Below are positions 12,930 to 24,335 of a DNA stretch of 64,000 bases, piece by piece. The notes beneath the pieces were generated by a model. It did not search any database. It was not told the origin of the DNA and saw only the letters and a list, made by a program, of their open reading frames with translations. Both the position numbers and the translations under genes were made by a program. How positions within the stretch are numbered: position 1 is the stretch's first letter; each line of letters starts with the position of its first letter. Source of the DNA: Sepioteuthis lessoniana (Eukaryota > Mollusca > Cephalopoda > Myopsida > Loliginidae); assembly GCA_963585895.1 (NCBI GenBank), contig OY757911.1, positions 56,076,310-56,140,309 of the forward strand, in the 5' to 3' direction.

Positions 12930-12930
12930 G
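12904..12930. repeat. (TA)n microsatellite
   Basis: Short TA run. The flanks (12,590-13,360) hold nothing I can assign. Confidence 0.93.
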
Positions 12931-13371
12931 GCGGGTAAGGTTTTAAGTGAGGTAGAACTCGAATAAATTCGAAGTTTTACTAGGAGAATCCATGAAATGT
13001 AATGGCTAACGTGCAAGTCCATGAAAAAAAATGAACTACTTCTTTTATGTATATGTACATATAAAAGACCATGAACATGAACCAGTATTTTCATACATAG
13101 GTAATTTCCAACCAATTTGCATTAAAAAAATCTTGTACAAGTTTAGTTATTTAAGTGGTTTTAAGAGTTTGAATTCAATGTTTTTCTAATTCTTAATCTG
13201 CTGCCAATCTATGATTACAGATTTTAGCCATACTGATTCCATATTCAGAGCCCTGCTTAGGATTTCTTCTGCTAATCGGCCAGGTGGAGGCCACTGTCGA
13301 CAATCGGGAAGTAGCTGTCCACTCGATGGCACTCCTCGGACCTTTTGACTGGAAGACCGTTTGTTTGTTGT

Positions 13372-13598
13372 TTGTTTTTTAATGGCATATCAACCTTTGT
13401 AGGTTATTTAATGTCAAATCTATTCTCCAAGAAGAAAAGTAGTGGTGCTATTTAACCCATATATGGGAGGATAAGAGGGTTCATACCTTTCCCCAGGGTA
13501 TTTGCCCGAAAGTGACCGTAATAGCGCGACTGGAGTACGAACTCGCTTACTACGATTCCGCAGTCCATCGCTTTAACCATTACACCACGGGGACACCC
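13372..13598 (-). repeat. SINE family B, near full length
   Basis: On the minus strand it begins with a tRNA-like head (GGTGTCC, GTGGTGTAATGGTTAAAGCG, B-box-like GTTCGTACTCC). The shared core follows (AATACCCTGGGGAAAGGTAT ... TATGGGTTAAATAGCACCAC). It ends with the family A/B tail TTAAATAACCTACAAAGG, TTGATATGCCA and A-rich/AAACA repeats. The layout suits a Pol III-transcribed, LINE-mobilised SINE. Confidence 0.82.
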
Positions 13599-13817
13599 CC
13601 CGATTGGAAGACCGTGTATTCGAGACTAACCGTATCTCTGTGAGTAGCCGTGTATATATATAATTTCATAACATCAACTCCTTCGGCTTGTTTACATATG
13701 TACATCCAGTGTACAAAAATCCCTGACTGAAGATTATTATGTTATAAAAGAAAGAAACGGAAAGAAAAAGAATTTTATGAATATGAAGTAGAATGCTACA
13801 TATGAAAACCGATTGTT

Positions 13818-13905
13818 AGCGCCCTTCCCTACACCTTGGTGTAGTAGCTATCGAAAAGGGAGCCTTCGGGTCACCCTCGACTATGGTCGCCAACTTTACT
13901 TTTTA
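13818..13905 (+). repeat. SINE family C, 3' part
   Basis: Contains GCGCCCTTCCCTACACC, GTAGTAGCTATCGAAAAGGG and CCCTCGACTATGGTCGCC. The head is absent. Confidence 0.75.
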
Positions 13906-14271
13906 CTTATTTTGTATCCTCCTCTCAATGGTCAAAGATTCTTTTTGTTCCCTTGCTCATCAGCATATCAATCTTGGTGCATTATTTTTTACCAAATTCA
14001 TCCTGGTGAAATTAGACATTCGTGTAACCTTTTTAACACTTAGTTAAGAGAAAAAAATAATTATATCTTTTCCAAGGCTGTGATTCAGACATTCCGGGCA
14101 CAACTCGTAAAATGAAGGATTACTCCACAAGTAACGTTCTTCAATGGGATTCTACACTTGAACACACCAGTATGTGCCGACTAGCAAATATTTACATATT
14201 TCATCAATGCCTAGACAGCGGATGTAGATGAGGGGATCAGCCTGGAGTAATAAGTGATAGATACCAAAGAC

Positions 14272-14273
<2 letters not shown>

Positions 14274-14311
<38 letters not shown>
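14274..14311. repeat. (GA)n microsatellite
   Basis: About 18 GA units. Confidence 0.96.
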
Positions 14312-14316
<5 letters not shown>

Positions 14317-14469
14317 TCAAGAGACTCCGTGCTTTCAGCATGATTTGATGATGATGAGGTCTACAAGATAATTTGTGTTCTGCAAGCCTAATCGACAGGA
14401 GCAACAGAATAAAACGACTGTTTCTCTGCGGAGAGGTAAGAAACGACTGCCATATGACACAAAATAATG

Positions 14470-14915
14470 TGATGGCGAGGCTCCAGTAATGCAAGAGCTT
14501 TGAAGAATGCGTTGTACCCCTTCATTTCCATTGGTTCCAAGTCCACTTAGTCCGGAGTGGTCGGACCGAATAGGGCCCTATCTCTGTATCAAATAGAACA
14601 CATTTACATTTAAACTAATAGCAACTTATACAAAATTGAATTGTTTGGAATAGAACGAATTCATCATTTATGTGTATAAACAAATGACTGATGTTTAATT
14701 GACTTGTTCGTGAAACATATCAATACATAGAACAATTCAACTTTGTTGACTCATGCAAAACTGATTCTTTTGAAATAGAAGTGTTTTCTCGTTTATCTGT
14801 GTGAATCTACAGAATGTGTTTACAAATCATATAATTTTAACTTATATGTAAAAACAGGATTTGTTATTGAATAACCAACAACAGTTGATATGCCTAAATA
14901 ACCAAACCAAACTAA
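14470..14915 (+). repeat. SINE family A, 5'-truncated
   Basis: Contains the family A body (AGAGCTTTGAAGAATGCG, TACCCCTTCATTTCCATTGG, TCAAATAGAAC), internal AATTGTTTGGAATAGAAC-type units, and the full tail (AATAACCAACAACAGTTGAT, ATGCC, AACCAAACC-like end). Confidence 0.78.
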
Positions 14916-14921
14916 TCAATG

Positions 14922-15305
14922 TTAAGCTAATAAGGTACGCTCAACAAAGAAAATCATAAACAATTTTAACAAATATAAAAATATCTTTAGACCTTCTTCT
15001 GTATTTGGTACTTTCCAGAATTTTGTCAAATCTAATTCTGCAATAACATACTCTTTCGCTACCCATATTAATTTATGATGCTTAATCTTGGATTTATCTA
15101 CACCAGTTCCGTCTGCTTCACTGATGGCGTCTTTGAAACTTAAAAGGGATTTAATCCTCTCGAGACATGTACGGACAATGCAAAATTCCTCATTTGTTCT
15201 TATTAATAGGTTCTGCAAATTATTGATGTTCATACTGGGGCTGTTGACTGCGTTATCTTTATATATAGAACGGGGATTCATTGTGTTTAGAATAAAACAA
15301 TTCAA
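14922..15305 (-). CDS. unidentified 127-codon open frame
   Basis: I do not recognise the product. The frame runs from MNCFILNTMNPR to FFVERTLLA and is bounded downstream by a family A SINE tail that ends just before its stop. It is the longest frame in the window that is neither low-complexity nor explained by a named element, and its amino-acid mix (charged, Leu/Ile/Asn-rich, a short amphipathic stretch around LIRTNEEFCIVRTCLERIKS) is protein-like. No signal peptide, zinc finger or catalytic motif is visible. There is an in-frame stop a few codons upstream of the first Met. It could be an exon with its own 3' end, a retrogene piece, transposon remnant or chance. Confidence 0.25.
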   Translation of the reverse strand: MNCFILNTMNPRSIYKDNAVNSPSMNINNLQNLLIRTNEEFCIVRTCLERIKSLLSFKDAISEADGTGVDKSKIKHHKLIWVAKEYVIAELDLTKFWKVPNTEEGLKIFLYLLKLFMIFFVERTLLA

Positions 15306-15695
15306 GAGTTTCGGGTTTCATAAACCAAAGAATGGAAAATTAGTTTGAACGCTACAATGCAACAAAATACGAAATACAAATATGTAGTCAGACTTATTTT
15401 TTTAGTGATTAGTTTTTGATTATAATTTAAAAAAATATATATGTTCACTAGTCAACCTTTGAACCTGTTGTAAGTGCTGACTATTATGATAAGGGTGCGT
15501 TTATTGATGACCGAGTGACATAAGTAGATGATAGGTTTATCAATAATATGCAAAATTTTGATTATTTATATATTATACAACGTAAAGCCCTACGCAGAGA
15601 CAAAAAAAATTAGGATCCACGGTTAAAGTAAAATGAAAAATCCTTTGATTTATATTTTAGAATATTTATTTGTATTACTTGAAAAAATTTGCTGT

Positions 15696-15699
<4 letters not shown>

Positions 15700-15762
<63 letters not shown>
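15700..15762. repeat. (AC)n(AT)n compound microsatellite
   Basis: CA units followed by TA units. Confidence 0.97.
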
Positions 15763-15764
<2 letters not shown>

Positions 15765-16036
15765 CAGTCATATAGAGATATTTCGTTGTTTCACAACTCT
15801 TCAGTGTAGCAAGACATGCAAACCACTTCAAGCCGTGATCGAAACCCACTTAACCCGTAAACTAATATGCAGCTCAGCGTCAGCTCGGGAATTTGGCGTT
15901 TATGTATCAATTTTCGTTTGTTTGCATTTTACGCTCTCGTCTACCGAAATGCTAAATTCGTTAGTAGCGCTTTGCATTTCGTGAGTGGTAACCATTAATT
16001 CCTTCACTAAAGTGCACAACACCCTCGTGGTGGAGT

Positions 16037-16038
<2 letters not shown>

Positions 16039-16090
<52 letters not shown>
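16039..16090. repeat. (TA)n microsatellite
   Basis: Uninterrupted TA run. Confidence 0.97.
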
Positions 16091-16092
<2 letters not shown>

Positions 16093-16199
16093 ACGCGGAG
16101 ATTGCAGTAGCAGTAGGAAACGAAGTAATGTAGTTACTGACAACATTATTTAGATATCCATGTTTTATATAGTTTATGCCACATTATCGACCCTGATTT

Positions 16200-16765
16200 T
16201 TTTTGTATTTATATTCCCTCCTATTTTTTCACACCAGCCTTAATTGATGGTCTTTAACGGAAGTTACAGCTAGTCTCCTCTTTTTTCCAAGGGTCGTTTT
16301 AGTACGAAATACAAATATGTAGTCGTATTTTAGGGTCGTCCTCCGATTTTTAACTCATCCATTTGCCTTATCAAGCCTTTGTGGATCCCTCTACGTGCAC
16401 TAATACGACCAGAGTCACCGTCAATCTCATTTTCTGAGTTTTTTTTCACATCACTTGCTACGTTTAAGTACTTATCTTTCTTTTCGGTTATTTAGATTTT
16501 TACACTGTCGTACGCTGGGACGAGAATGTCCACGATTAGGCAGGTTCTGGTTTTCTGGGTTTGATTAGGTGTTCTGCATGCATTTTAAGACCCGAGATAA
16601 TTTTTCATTTTCCCTGACGGATTCTCATTTGTGCATATACCATTTGGTAGAATGGTCAAATGGTCAGATTTCAGTTTATTGCACCATTTCAAGTGGATCA
16701 CTTTTCCTAACCCAGTCGTGTCTAATCTTATCTTCTTTTTGCGCTAGATTGATGCATTCGTTAAT
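16200..16765 (-). mobile_element. R2-like LINE, 3'-end fragment (copy 1)
   Basis: Read on the minus strand this aligns with the C-terminal part of the R2-like LINE found in several places here: traces of the endonuclease-domain region (around 16,430-16,560) and the segment leading up to the zinc knuckle (16,600-16,760). The coding frame is badly decayed. It is cut at about 16,765 by the 3' end of a second copy, so the second copy appears to have inserted into it. Confidence 0.6.
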
Positions 16766-17900
16766 TATTATTAATATTTCACTGATTTGGGAGTTTTTCA
16801 TATCAAAGTTAGCTAATGGTTTTCCATTGGATTCTGAGTGACAGCAAGTCTCCTCAAATCTCCAGGACTCTAATTATTATTCTAGTCGATCTTAACAATG
16901 CTGTTGTTTGGATGGTCTCCGCGCGTCTTTTTATTCTGATTCCTCCAGTCCCTGTACCAATACCGTTGATGACTGTACAGAGAGTGCCAATGACAACTGG
17001 TACCACCCTCAATTTCATGTTCCAACCTTTTTTCAATTCTCTTGCAGGTCCAGGTATTTCTCTCTCTTTTCACCTTCCTTCAATGAGGTTTTGCTTGTTT
17101 GTCCATAGGGTTGTTTGTCTTACTATTTTCTGGTTATTTTTGTTCTGTTGATGCTTGTGTTGTCTTTTTTTTCTGGTCGTTGTAATCAGTTTTCTTCCAT
17201 GATATTGTATGTATTCCTCTAGTCGTTGTATAGATGTATCCACGATATCTTGAATGCTAGTGACCACTCTTCCTCCTTCCTTTCTTAGCAAATACAGTCT
17301 GTCTACGTTATCTAGTGGATGTAAGGTCTTATGCATCGCTATGAGTTTTCTTGTTTCCTAGTCATTTTTTGGAGTTCTTCAAGAATGGTCCCAAGTATAT
17401 TACGAGGAGTACTGCCAACTCATTTACTCTTTTGATGGTATTTCTTCTATGCCTTTGGGTTTCGAGTAGTTTCCTTGTTTTCTCGAGGTATTCTATTTTT
17501 GTTTTGTTTATATTTTTTCTTTCATCTCCATAAGTTTAATAGTGTATGCTTCCAATATTCCCAAGTATTTGTAGACTTCATATTCTCGCGTATTCTTTTT
17601 CTGGTGTCTGATTTTGTCTTGATTTGGTAGTTGTCTTCCTCCCGTCTTATATGGTTTTCAGCATTTCATAATTTGTATAGCACATTTTTCTATGGCAAAT
17701 TCAATCCCTTGACTTGGGGAAAGGTAGGACGCAGCCTATTATCCATCTCTCTGTTGTTTTCCGGATATATTCGGGGATACATTATCAGAGCAGTAGGTCG
17801 TAAAATTTCCTTATCTTCCATACTTCTGGTGGTATTTAAGGAAGCTCGGCAGCTTTCCTATTTTTAATACTACGTCGATTTTTTTTAGTAAATTGTCCTA
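16766..17900 (-). mobile_element. R2-like LINE, 3' half (copy 2)
   Basis: Starts (3' end) with a short AAT tail and the 3' UTR, then codes on the minus strand for the C-terminal segment (WNMKLRVVPVVIGTLCTV, RAETIQTTALLRSTRIIIRV). After an internal deletion near 17,080 it reaches the RT thumb region (MHKTLHP, NVDRLYLLRKEGGR). The family should carry reverse transcriptase, a CCHC knuckle and a restriction-like endonuclease in one ORF and insert by target-primed reverse transcription. Frames change repeatedly, so the copy is inactive. It is truncated at about 17,900. Confidence 0.75.
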
Positions 17901-17929
17901 GTTTGACGTCTAGTTGATTGTACATAATT

Positions 17930-19240
17930 TTCGTTCATCTGTAACATTCTGGGATTCTTCAAGCAGGCGGAACTGATGAAGAACTACCGAGGTATTATCT
18001 TTATTTCCAAATCTTGCCTAAGATTTATTATGCTTTGCTTTGCAACTGCATCGGATTAGAAAATTCTGATGGAGAATCAAGATGGTTTTTGCTTAAAATG
18101 ATCCAGAACATCACACTTTTGGACAATCCATTGAATTTTTGAATGAGTTCGTGCTAAAAAAAACTCTAAGTAGCACCCAGGGAATTTTAGTCATCATTCA
18201 GACTGAACATGAAGCATATGCTTCAAGGGAATGGTCTTCCTAAAAACACTGCCCCAGCCATAATGATGCGCAACAAAAATATGAAAGTAAAGAAAAAAGA
18301 TCAACTCATCAAATGGAGACACAGACTTCTTTGAAATTGTTACTGGTATTTTGTAAGGGGATATATTTGCACCATATCTGATTATATTCTCTGTAGACCA
18401 GATACATCAAACGTTGATAAATCTAATTAATAAAAATGGTTTACACTAAAGAAGGCAAGATGCAGACGATACTCAGCACAAACTATAATGAACGCAAAGT
18501 AGGCAGATGACATAGCGTTTCTTAGAAATACACCTAACTAAGCCGAAGTTATGCAACAAAGTCTAGAGTAAGCAGCCGGTGGTATTGGCCATCATTTTAC
18601 ATGCAAACCAAACAGACTACATGTATTTTAATTAAATAAAGAAAATATCCCTAAACTAAATGGCGGTTCTTTGAGATAAGTGGGCAAGTTCACGTACCTC
18701 GAAAGCAGCATTTTATCTACTGAAAATGACATCAATATGTGAATAGCGAAGGCATGGACGTCTACCGATAGGTTATCGATTATATGGACGTCAGGCATAT
18801 CCGATCAATTAAAATGCATTTTTACCAAGCGGCAGTTGAATCAATTCTGCCATATGGATGCACCACATGGACGCTGACAAAGCGTATACAGAAAATGCTA
18901 GACGGAAAATGCACACGAATGTCACGAACTATATTTAACAAATGCTGTAAGCAACATCCAAGAAAACAGTAGCTGTACGGCCACCTACTTCCCATCTCTA
19001 AAACCATCTAAATAAGATGAACATGACATGCGGGACAGTGCCGGAGAAGTAAGGACGAACTCATAAACGACGTTCTCCAATACAACCTTTCACACGGACG
19101 CGCAAGTGTTAGACGACCAACAAGAAATCTGCAGCAGTTCTGTACAGAAAAAATAAATAGTCAAGAACACTTGGTAGAAGTGATGCGTGAGAGAAACAAA
19201 AGGTGGGGGAAAGTCAGGGTAATCCATGCTAGCAGCACGA
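17930..19240 (+). pseudogene. decayed RTE-like LINE reverse transcriptase
   Basis: Plus-strand conceptual translation with many stops follows the same protein as the minus-strand copy at 35,788. Matching landmarks in order are MKNYRGIIFIS, DFFEIVTGIL-stop-GDIFAPYL (the LQGD-type box), ADDIAFLRNTPN (the YADD box with its Tyr lost), GKFTYLESSILSTENDI, DRLSIIWTS and GCTTWTLTKR. The 63-codon frame at 18,784-18,972 is part of it. It is older and far more mutated than the copy at 35.8 kb. Confidence 0.75.
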
Positions 19241-20055
19241 CATGATTATTATGTTGATAGCGTTACTGTATATTCTCACAGCCTGTATTAGGTTTTCGAT
19301 TCATTTTTATATTTGGCAAGCCAATGATATCGTCCAGGTACATGTGGTGGTTGATTTTTCTTGCGATTGCATTCACATGTGTATTTTCTAAATACGTGAT
19401 TGAGTGGTATCAAGTAGTAATGTGGATAGTGCATCACCTTGGAAGATCTCCCACTGGGTTTTCACCTATTTTAAGCTTTTTCCTCCTGCTCTCCGTTCGA
19501 CTCTCCAGTTTTACATGTTTTTTTTTTTCGATAAACGTTATGACTTGGCTAGATATCTTGAATATTTTGAAACAGACTATTATCTAGCTTTGCATGACCA
19601 TGTCTTATGCTTTTTTTTTGTTGTTGTCTGGCCACGTTATAGATAATTATTTTCTGTCTCGGCTTGCTCTCCATGAGGATGTGTGGATCAATGTATAATA
19701 GTTCTCCTATTCATCTGCTCCACTTGAGGCATCCTTTCTGTTCCTCGGAGAACAGGTAACAGCTTATTAGGGAATCATATATCTCCTCACTAATTTGTTC
19801 CGTTTGTTTTTTCCACATCATCGGTAAGCAAGTTATTGGCCAGTAGTTGTTAGGGGGGTTGGAGGACTTTTGGGATCAGGATTGTCTTTCTCTTTGTCAT
19901 CCATTCAGGTTTGTCTGATTCTTGTACGTTTCTATTCGTTTCGATAGCCTGTTTGTCAGGGATGAAAGTGAATTTTATAAAACAGTGTACATGTCCTGGC
20001 CAGGCGTTTTCTATTTTGGTCCCTTTTGAATAATTTTCTGGGTGAATCCTATTAT
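19241..20055 (-). mobile_element. R2-like LINE, N-terminal half of reverse transcriptase (copy 3)
   Basis: Minus-strand pieces in order: a TILIPKVLQPP region, NYWPITCLPMMWKK, EEIYDSL, LFSEEQKGC (early RT motifs), and the catalytic box as NHHMYLDDII near 19,330-19,350 (YLDD retained). Multiple frame changes. It ends near 20,055 in the AWPGH (PGP-type) segment and is joined directly to another fragment of the same family. Confidence 0.75.
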
Positions 20056-20059
20056 GAGA

Positions 20060-20933
20060 CTGATAGTCTCGTTTCTATCACCATATAGCCTACATATTCT
20101 ATTTTGTTGCGTCTTATCTGTTTTTGCTTTGCTGCTATTAGGAGAGATTCTGTTTCTCTTTTAAAGTTTTCTTTTCTCAGCCACGTCTAGGTTTTCGCGT
20201 GTGAAATGTTGTTTATCACTCATTTAAAGCGCTCATAGAGTTGGTTGTCTTCCCATTTTTGTTTCCTAATTATTGTCATTCTGTTGGCAATCGTGTTGTC
20301 AATATCCTTTCTGGTGGCTGTAATCAGTCCTCCTTCGTGCTTTCCTATGTAGTTCACGAGTCTATCTATCGATGTGTCAACGCTGTCTTCAATGCAAGCA
20401 AGTCCTCTTCCTCCTTTCTTGAAACATATAGTCTGTCCACGTCATCTCTGAGACGTAAAGCCTTATGCATGGTCACTAGTTTTCTTGTTGTTTGGTCCAT
20501 TTTTAAAAAATCTTTTCTGGTCCACTTCAAAAGTGGTTCCGAATATCTCACCAGTGTTACTTATTACTTTGAAAAGGTTTCTGCTACACAGTTTGGTCAA
20601 GAGTAGCTTTCTAGTTCTTTGAGATATTCTTTATAAATTTTTTCATGTCTTGATTTGGTAGTTCGATTCTGTCAGTCAGATGTCCTTTGCCACTTTTCAT
20701 TGCTAGCATGGCACGTTTTTCTATGCCAAATTACACTCCTCTGTCCTAATTCTGTATTCTAACTGTGTATTTTAAAGTTTCTAGTTCTTTCTCATTTTTC
20801 CAAATAATTTGATATCAGCCATGTATATTAGGTGATTGATCCTTTCTTGCAATCAACTAAGTTTGTATCCGGCTGTGCCTTTCCTGAGTATATGGTTAAG
20901 TTGTATCATGGGAATTATGAATAGTAACGGTGA
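20060..20933 (-). mobile_element. R2-like LINE, knuckle-to-palm fragment (copy 4)
   Basis: From the decayed zinc-knuckle region (CRLYGDRNET near 20,070-20,100), through RKLVTMHKALRLRDDVDRLY (frame 20,366-20,551, the RT thumb/connection), to a catalytic box reading LIYMADIKLF near 20,825-20,850. The YMDD box has become YMAD, which should abolish RT activity. It stops abruptly at the next copy's tail at 20,934. Confidence 0.75.
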
Positions 20934-20980
<47 letters not shown>

Positions 20981-21201
20981 TTTTTAACCCCAGCGTTATC
21001 TGATGGTTTTTCACTGGTGTCTGAGTGAGAGCAAGTTACCTAAATTCTCCAGGACTTTTCTCAAAATACTGACGAGATCTTAATAATTTTGTAGTCTGGG
21101 TGATATCCGAACGTTTTCCTATTTCCAAATCTTCCAGCTTCTTAAGCACTCCTTTGCGGATCTTTCCTACCGCACACGTAACAATTGATTTCTCCGTCAC
21201 C

Positions 21202-21202
<1 letters not shown>
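20934..21202 (-). mobile_element. R2-like LINE, very short 3' end with (AAT)n tail (copy 5)
   Basis: (ATT)n at 20,934-20,976 is the 3' tail read on the opposite strand. Next to it lie about 225 bp of LINE 3' end (GTTATCTGATGGTTTTTCAC, CTCCAGGACTTTTCTC). This is typical 5' truncation by incomplete reverse transcription. Confidence 0.72.
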
Positions 21203-21236
<34 letters not shown>

Positions 21237-23150
21237 CTAACAGCTTGAGAGTTTTTCATATCAGCGTTAGCTGATGGTCCTTTACTGGAGTTTGAATGTC
21301 AAGTCTCCTCATATCTCCAGGACTCTTCTCATTATTCTGGCCGATTTCACTAATGCTGTAGTTTGAATGGTCTCCTCTTGTCCTCTTATTATAAATCCTC
21401 CAGTCCTTGCACCAACCCATTAGTGACTGAACCAAGAGCCCCAATTACAATTGGTATAACCGACACGTTAACGTTTCACTGTTTTTTCAATTCACAAGTA
21501 AGGTCAAGGTACTTAACCTTCTTTTCGTTTTCTTTTATTTTTACTCTGTGGTCAGCCGGGACAACAAAGTCCATGAATCAGCAAGTTCTCTTTTTTTTTG
21601 TTGATTTTTATAAGGTTTGGAAATCTGGCCGAAATTTATTCATCCATTTGTACTCAAAATCCCATGGGATTTTTTACGCTTCATTCTCCAGGACAGATTC
21701 TGAGCTGTGTATATCCCGTTTGTTCGGATGGTTGAATTCAAATCTTTTGCAAAGTTTCCAGTGGATCACCTCGCCCACCGAGTCATTTCTAGTCTTATAC
21801 TCCTTCTGACGTAATTTGCTGCATTCGTTTCGTCTCTATCACCACCTAACCCACATCTGCAGTTCTCTTGCGTATAGTCTCTCTTCCTTTCAATATGGTT
21901 GGTCCTTATTGCGTTGTTTGTTTCTGCTATTAGAAAAGATTCAGTTTTTCTAGGTTTCCTTTTCTTTTCCTCGTCCACGTTTTCTCCTGTGAGATGTCGT
22001 TTGTTAGTCGCTTAAAACGTCCATGCAATTGTTTTTTCTCCATTTCGTCTGGTTATTTTCGTTCTGTTTATTCTCGTATAGTCAGTATTGTTTTGATGGC
22101 TGTAGTCAGTTTTTCTCCACGCTTTTCTATGTAGTCTTCAAGTCATTGTATCGATGCGTCAACGCCGTCTTCAATGCACTTAATGTCCTCTTCCTCCTTC
22201 TCTTCTGGACACATATAGTCTGTAAATGTCATCTATGGGAAATTATGCCACATGCATGGTTATTTTTTTTTTTTGTTCTCTAGTCCATTTGTTTAAGGTC
22301 TTCTCGGGTCCACTTCAAGAACAGTCCCGAGTATCTACGAGGGTGACAAGCCAGGTATATATTTCTTTTATATTGTTTTGTTTCATGTAGCTTTCTGGTT
22401 CTCCTGAGATATTCGTTTTAATTTTTTTCTTTTATTTCCACTTGCTTGATGGTGTCAGCCTTCAGTATTCACAAATCCTTTTCTCCGGGAGTTCTGAAAT
22501 TTTCTTAATTTGGTTGTTCCATTCCGTCCGCCATGTGTCGTTTCCTGCTTTTTATGACTAACATGGCACATTTTTCTCAGCCAAATTACATTTCTGTATC
22601 TTAACTGTATATTCTCACACTGTGTGATGGTTTTCAATCCTTTTCCGTTTTTAGAAAACAGTTTGATATCATCCATGTATATTAAGAGGATGTTTTTTCT
22701 TGCAATTTACTGAGTTTGCATCCGGTTGTGTATTTCCTCACTGCCTGTATTAGGGTTTTCATCTTTTTTTTTTTTTTTTGTATTTTTCACAGTTTGATGT
22801 CACTCATGTACTCAACGTGGTTAATTAATTCTTGTAATTTTTGAAGTTTTATTCACCTGTGCATTTCCTCAGTAAGTGATTGAATACCATCGTTGTTATT
22901 ACAAATAGTAATGGTGGTAGTGCATCGCACTTGAATATGCTTCTCAGGATCTTTACATCAACTAAGCTTTTTTTCCTGTTGTAATTTCAACGCTCCAGGT
23001 TTCCATAGTCTTCACCCTAAACTTGATCGAGCATTTTATACATTTGAGAGTGTAATAATCGGCTTTGCGGAACCATATCGTAAGGTTTTTTGTAGTAAAT
23101 CCAGGCCATAGCTAGATTTATCCGTCTTGATTAACTCTTGTTGAGGATGT
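21203..23150 (-). mobile_element. R2-like LINE, 3' two-thirds with (AAT)n tail (copy 6)
   Basis: (TTA)n at 21,203-21,237 is the 3' tail. On the minus strand the copy runs from the 3' UTR through the endonuclease region, a decayed zinc knuckle (CRCGLGGDRDET near 21,830-21,860), the thumb, and a catalytic box LLIYMDDIKLFSKN near 22,660-22,690 with YMDD intact. About 100 bp of the palm region appear twice in diverged form (22,640-22,700 and 22,780-22,850), so a further fragment may be joined here. The frame is interrupted many times. Confidence 0.75.
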
Positions 23151-23867
23151 TTACTTTTATTATTATGATTACTATTATTTGTCAATTTATTATTGTTTAG
23201 TTTAACGCTTTTTTGACAAGTACTTTAAAACACATTTGCTTGGTTCACTTATTCAACAGAGAAAATATTTGCACCTCATTAATACCATTAGAAGATTTGA
23301 CTAATAGGAAAAATAGAGAGTCAAGCCAGAAAATGGATACTTTTCTTTCAAGATGTGATGGGAATAACAAAACAGCCAAATCTTTTGTTTTTAATTCGAA
23401 AACTTGAACTCCAATACATGACGATTTGTCGTCATTTAAGGATATATTATGTGTTATAAATGAGTAAAGTTTTCTTAACTAAATAATGAAATTCGCTAAA
23501 TGAATTACAACTGGCACAACAATCGGGTAATTTGACATTATATTCGTGGTTGTTTCTCACGAATAATAATGTGATAATAAAACGTTAAGCGCCACTCAGT
23601 AAACATATATATTTGGATATTTTAGTTTTGATTTTATTTTATTCTAACTTTGTTGATCAAGCACAATTTTATGCATTTTCTTACTTATATATAAATATAT
23701 CTAAAGGGTAAGGGAAACATAATGAGAGATGGCTAATTAAGGCTGGTGAGCTACAATAAATACAACTGGAATTATGAAAAAAACAATAATTATAAGCAGT
23801 TTTAAACTTTCGCGCTCATCTTGTTCAATCCATTTTTGGCGACTCTGAATTATATTCTTCAGGAAAA
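23151..23867. other. unassigned AT-rich interval
   Basis: No gene or repeat recognised. The 64-codon frame at 23,213-23,407 has no motif I know. Confidence 0.45.
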
Positions 23868-24335
23868 AAGGTTTTGGTTTGGTTGGGTTATATGGCATAT
23901 TAAGCAGTTTAGGTCATTAATATCAAATCCATTTACATACATATAAACAGTTCTATTTCAAACAATTCAATTTCGTATAAGTATAGATTTTCTTTACACA
24001 CAGTTAAATGTCAAAACAGTCCTATTTCAAACAATTCAGTTTAGCATAAGTACACATGTTCAATTTCAAAATCACTTCCATTTCAAACTGTTCAATTTAG
24101 CATACAAAATATTTCTATTTCAAACAATTCAGTTTTGCATAAGCACACGTTTTCCTTCTATTTGACCCGTAGATAGGTACTCCATATTCTCCAAAGCTCC
24201 AATATTACTGGAACCAGCACCCTCAGATTGTTTAGTGTCTTATCCAGGTCACCAGTTGGAGGAGTCTAACCTCTCTGCTGATAAGTCAGTGTATTCTACA
24301 GCCCCAGCCAACGGTGCAATTTAGTAAAAAAGCAT
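23868..24335 (-). repeat. SINE family A, near full length
   Basis: Reversed copy from the tail (GGCATATTAAGCAGTTTAGG side) to the 5' end (CTCTGCTGATAAGTCAGTG, CTACAGCCCCAGCC). The middle shows four variants of the unit CTATTTCAAACAATTCA followed by GCATAAG and ACAC, starting near 23,952, 24,021, 24,077 and 24,115. Confidence 0.8.
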
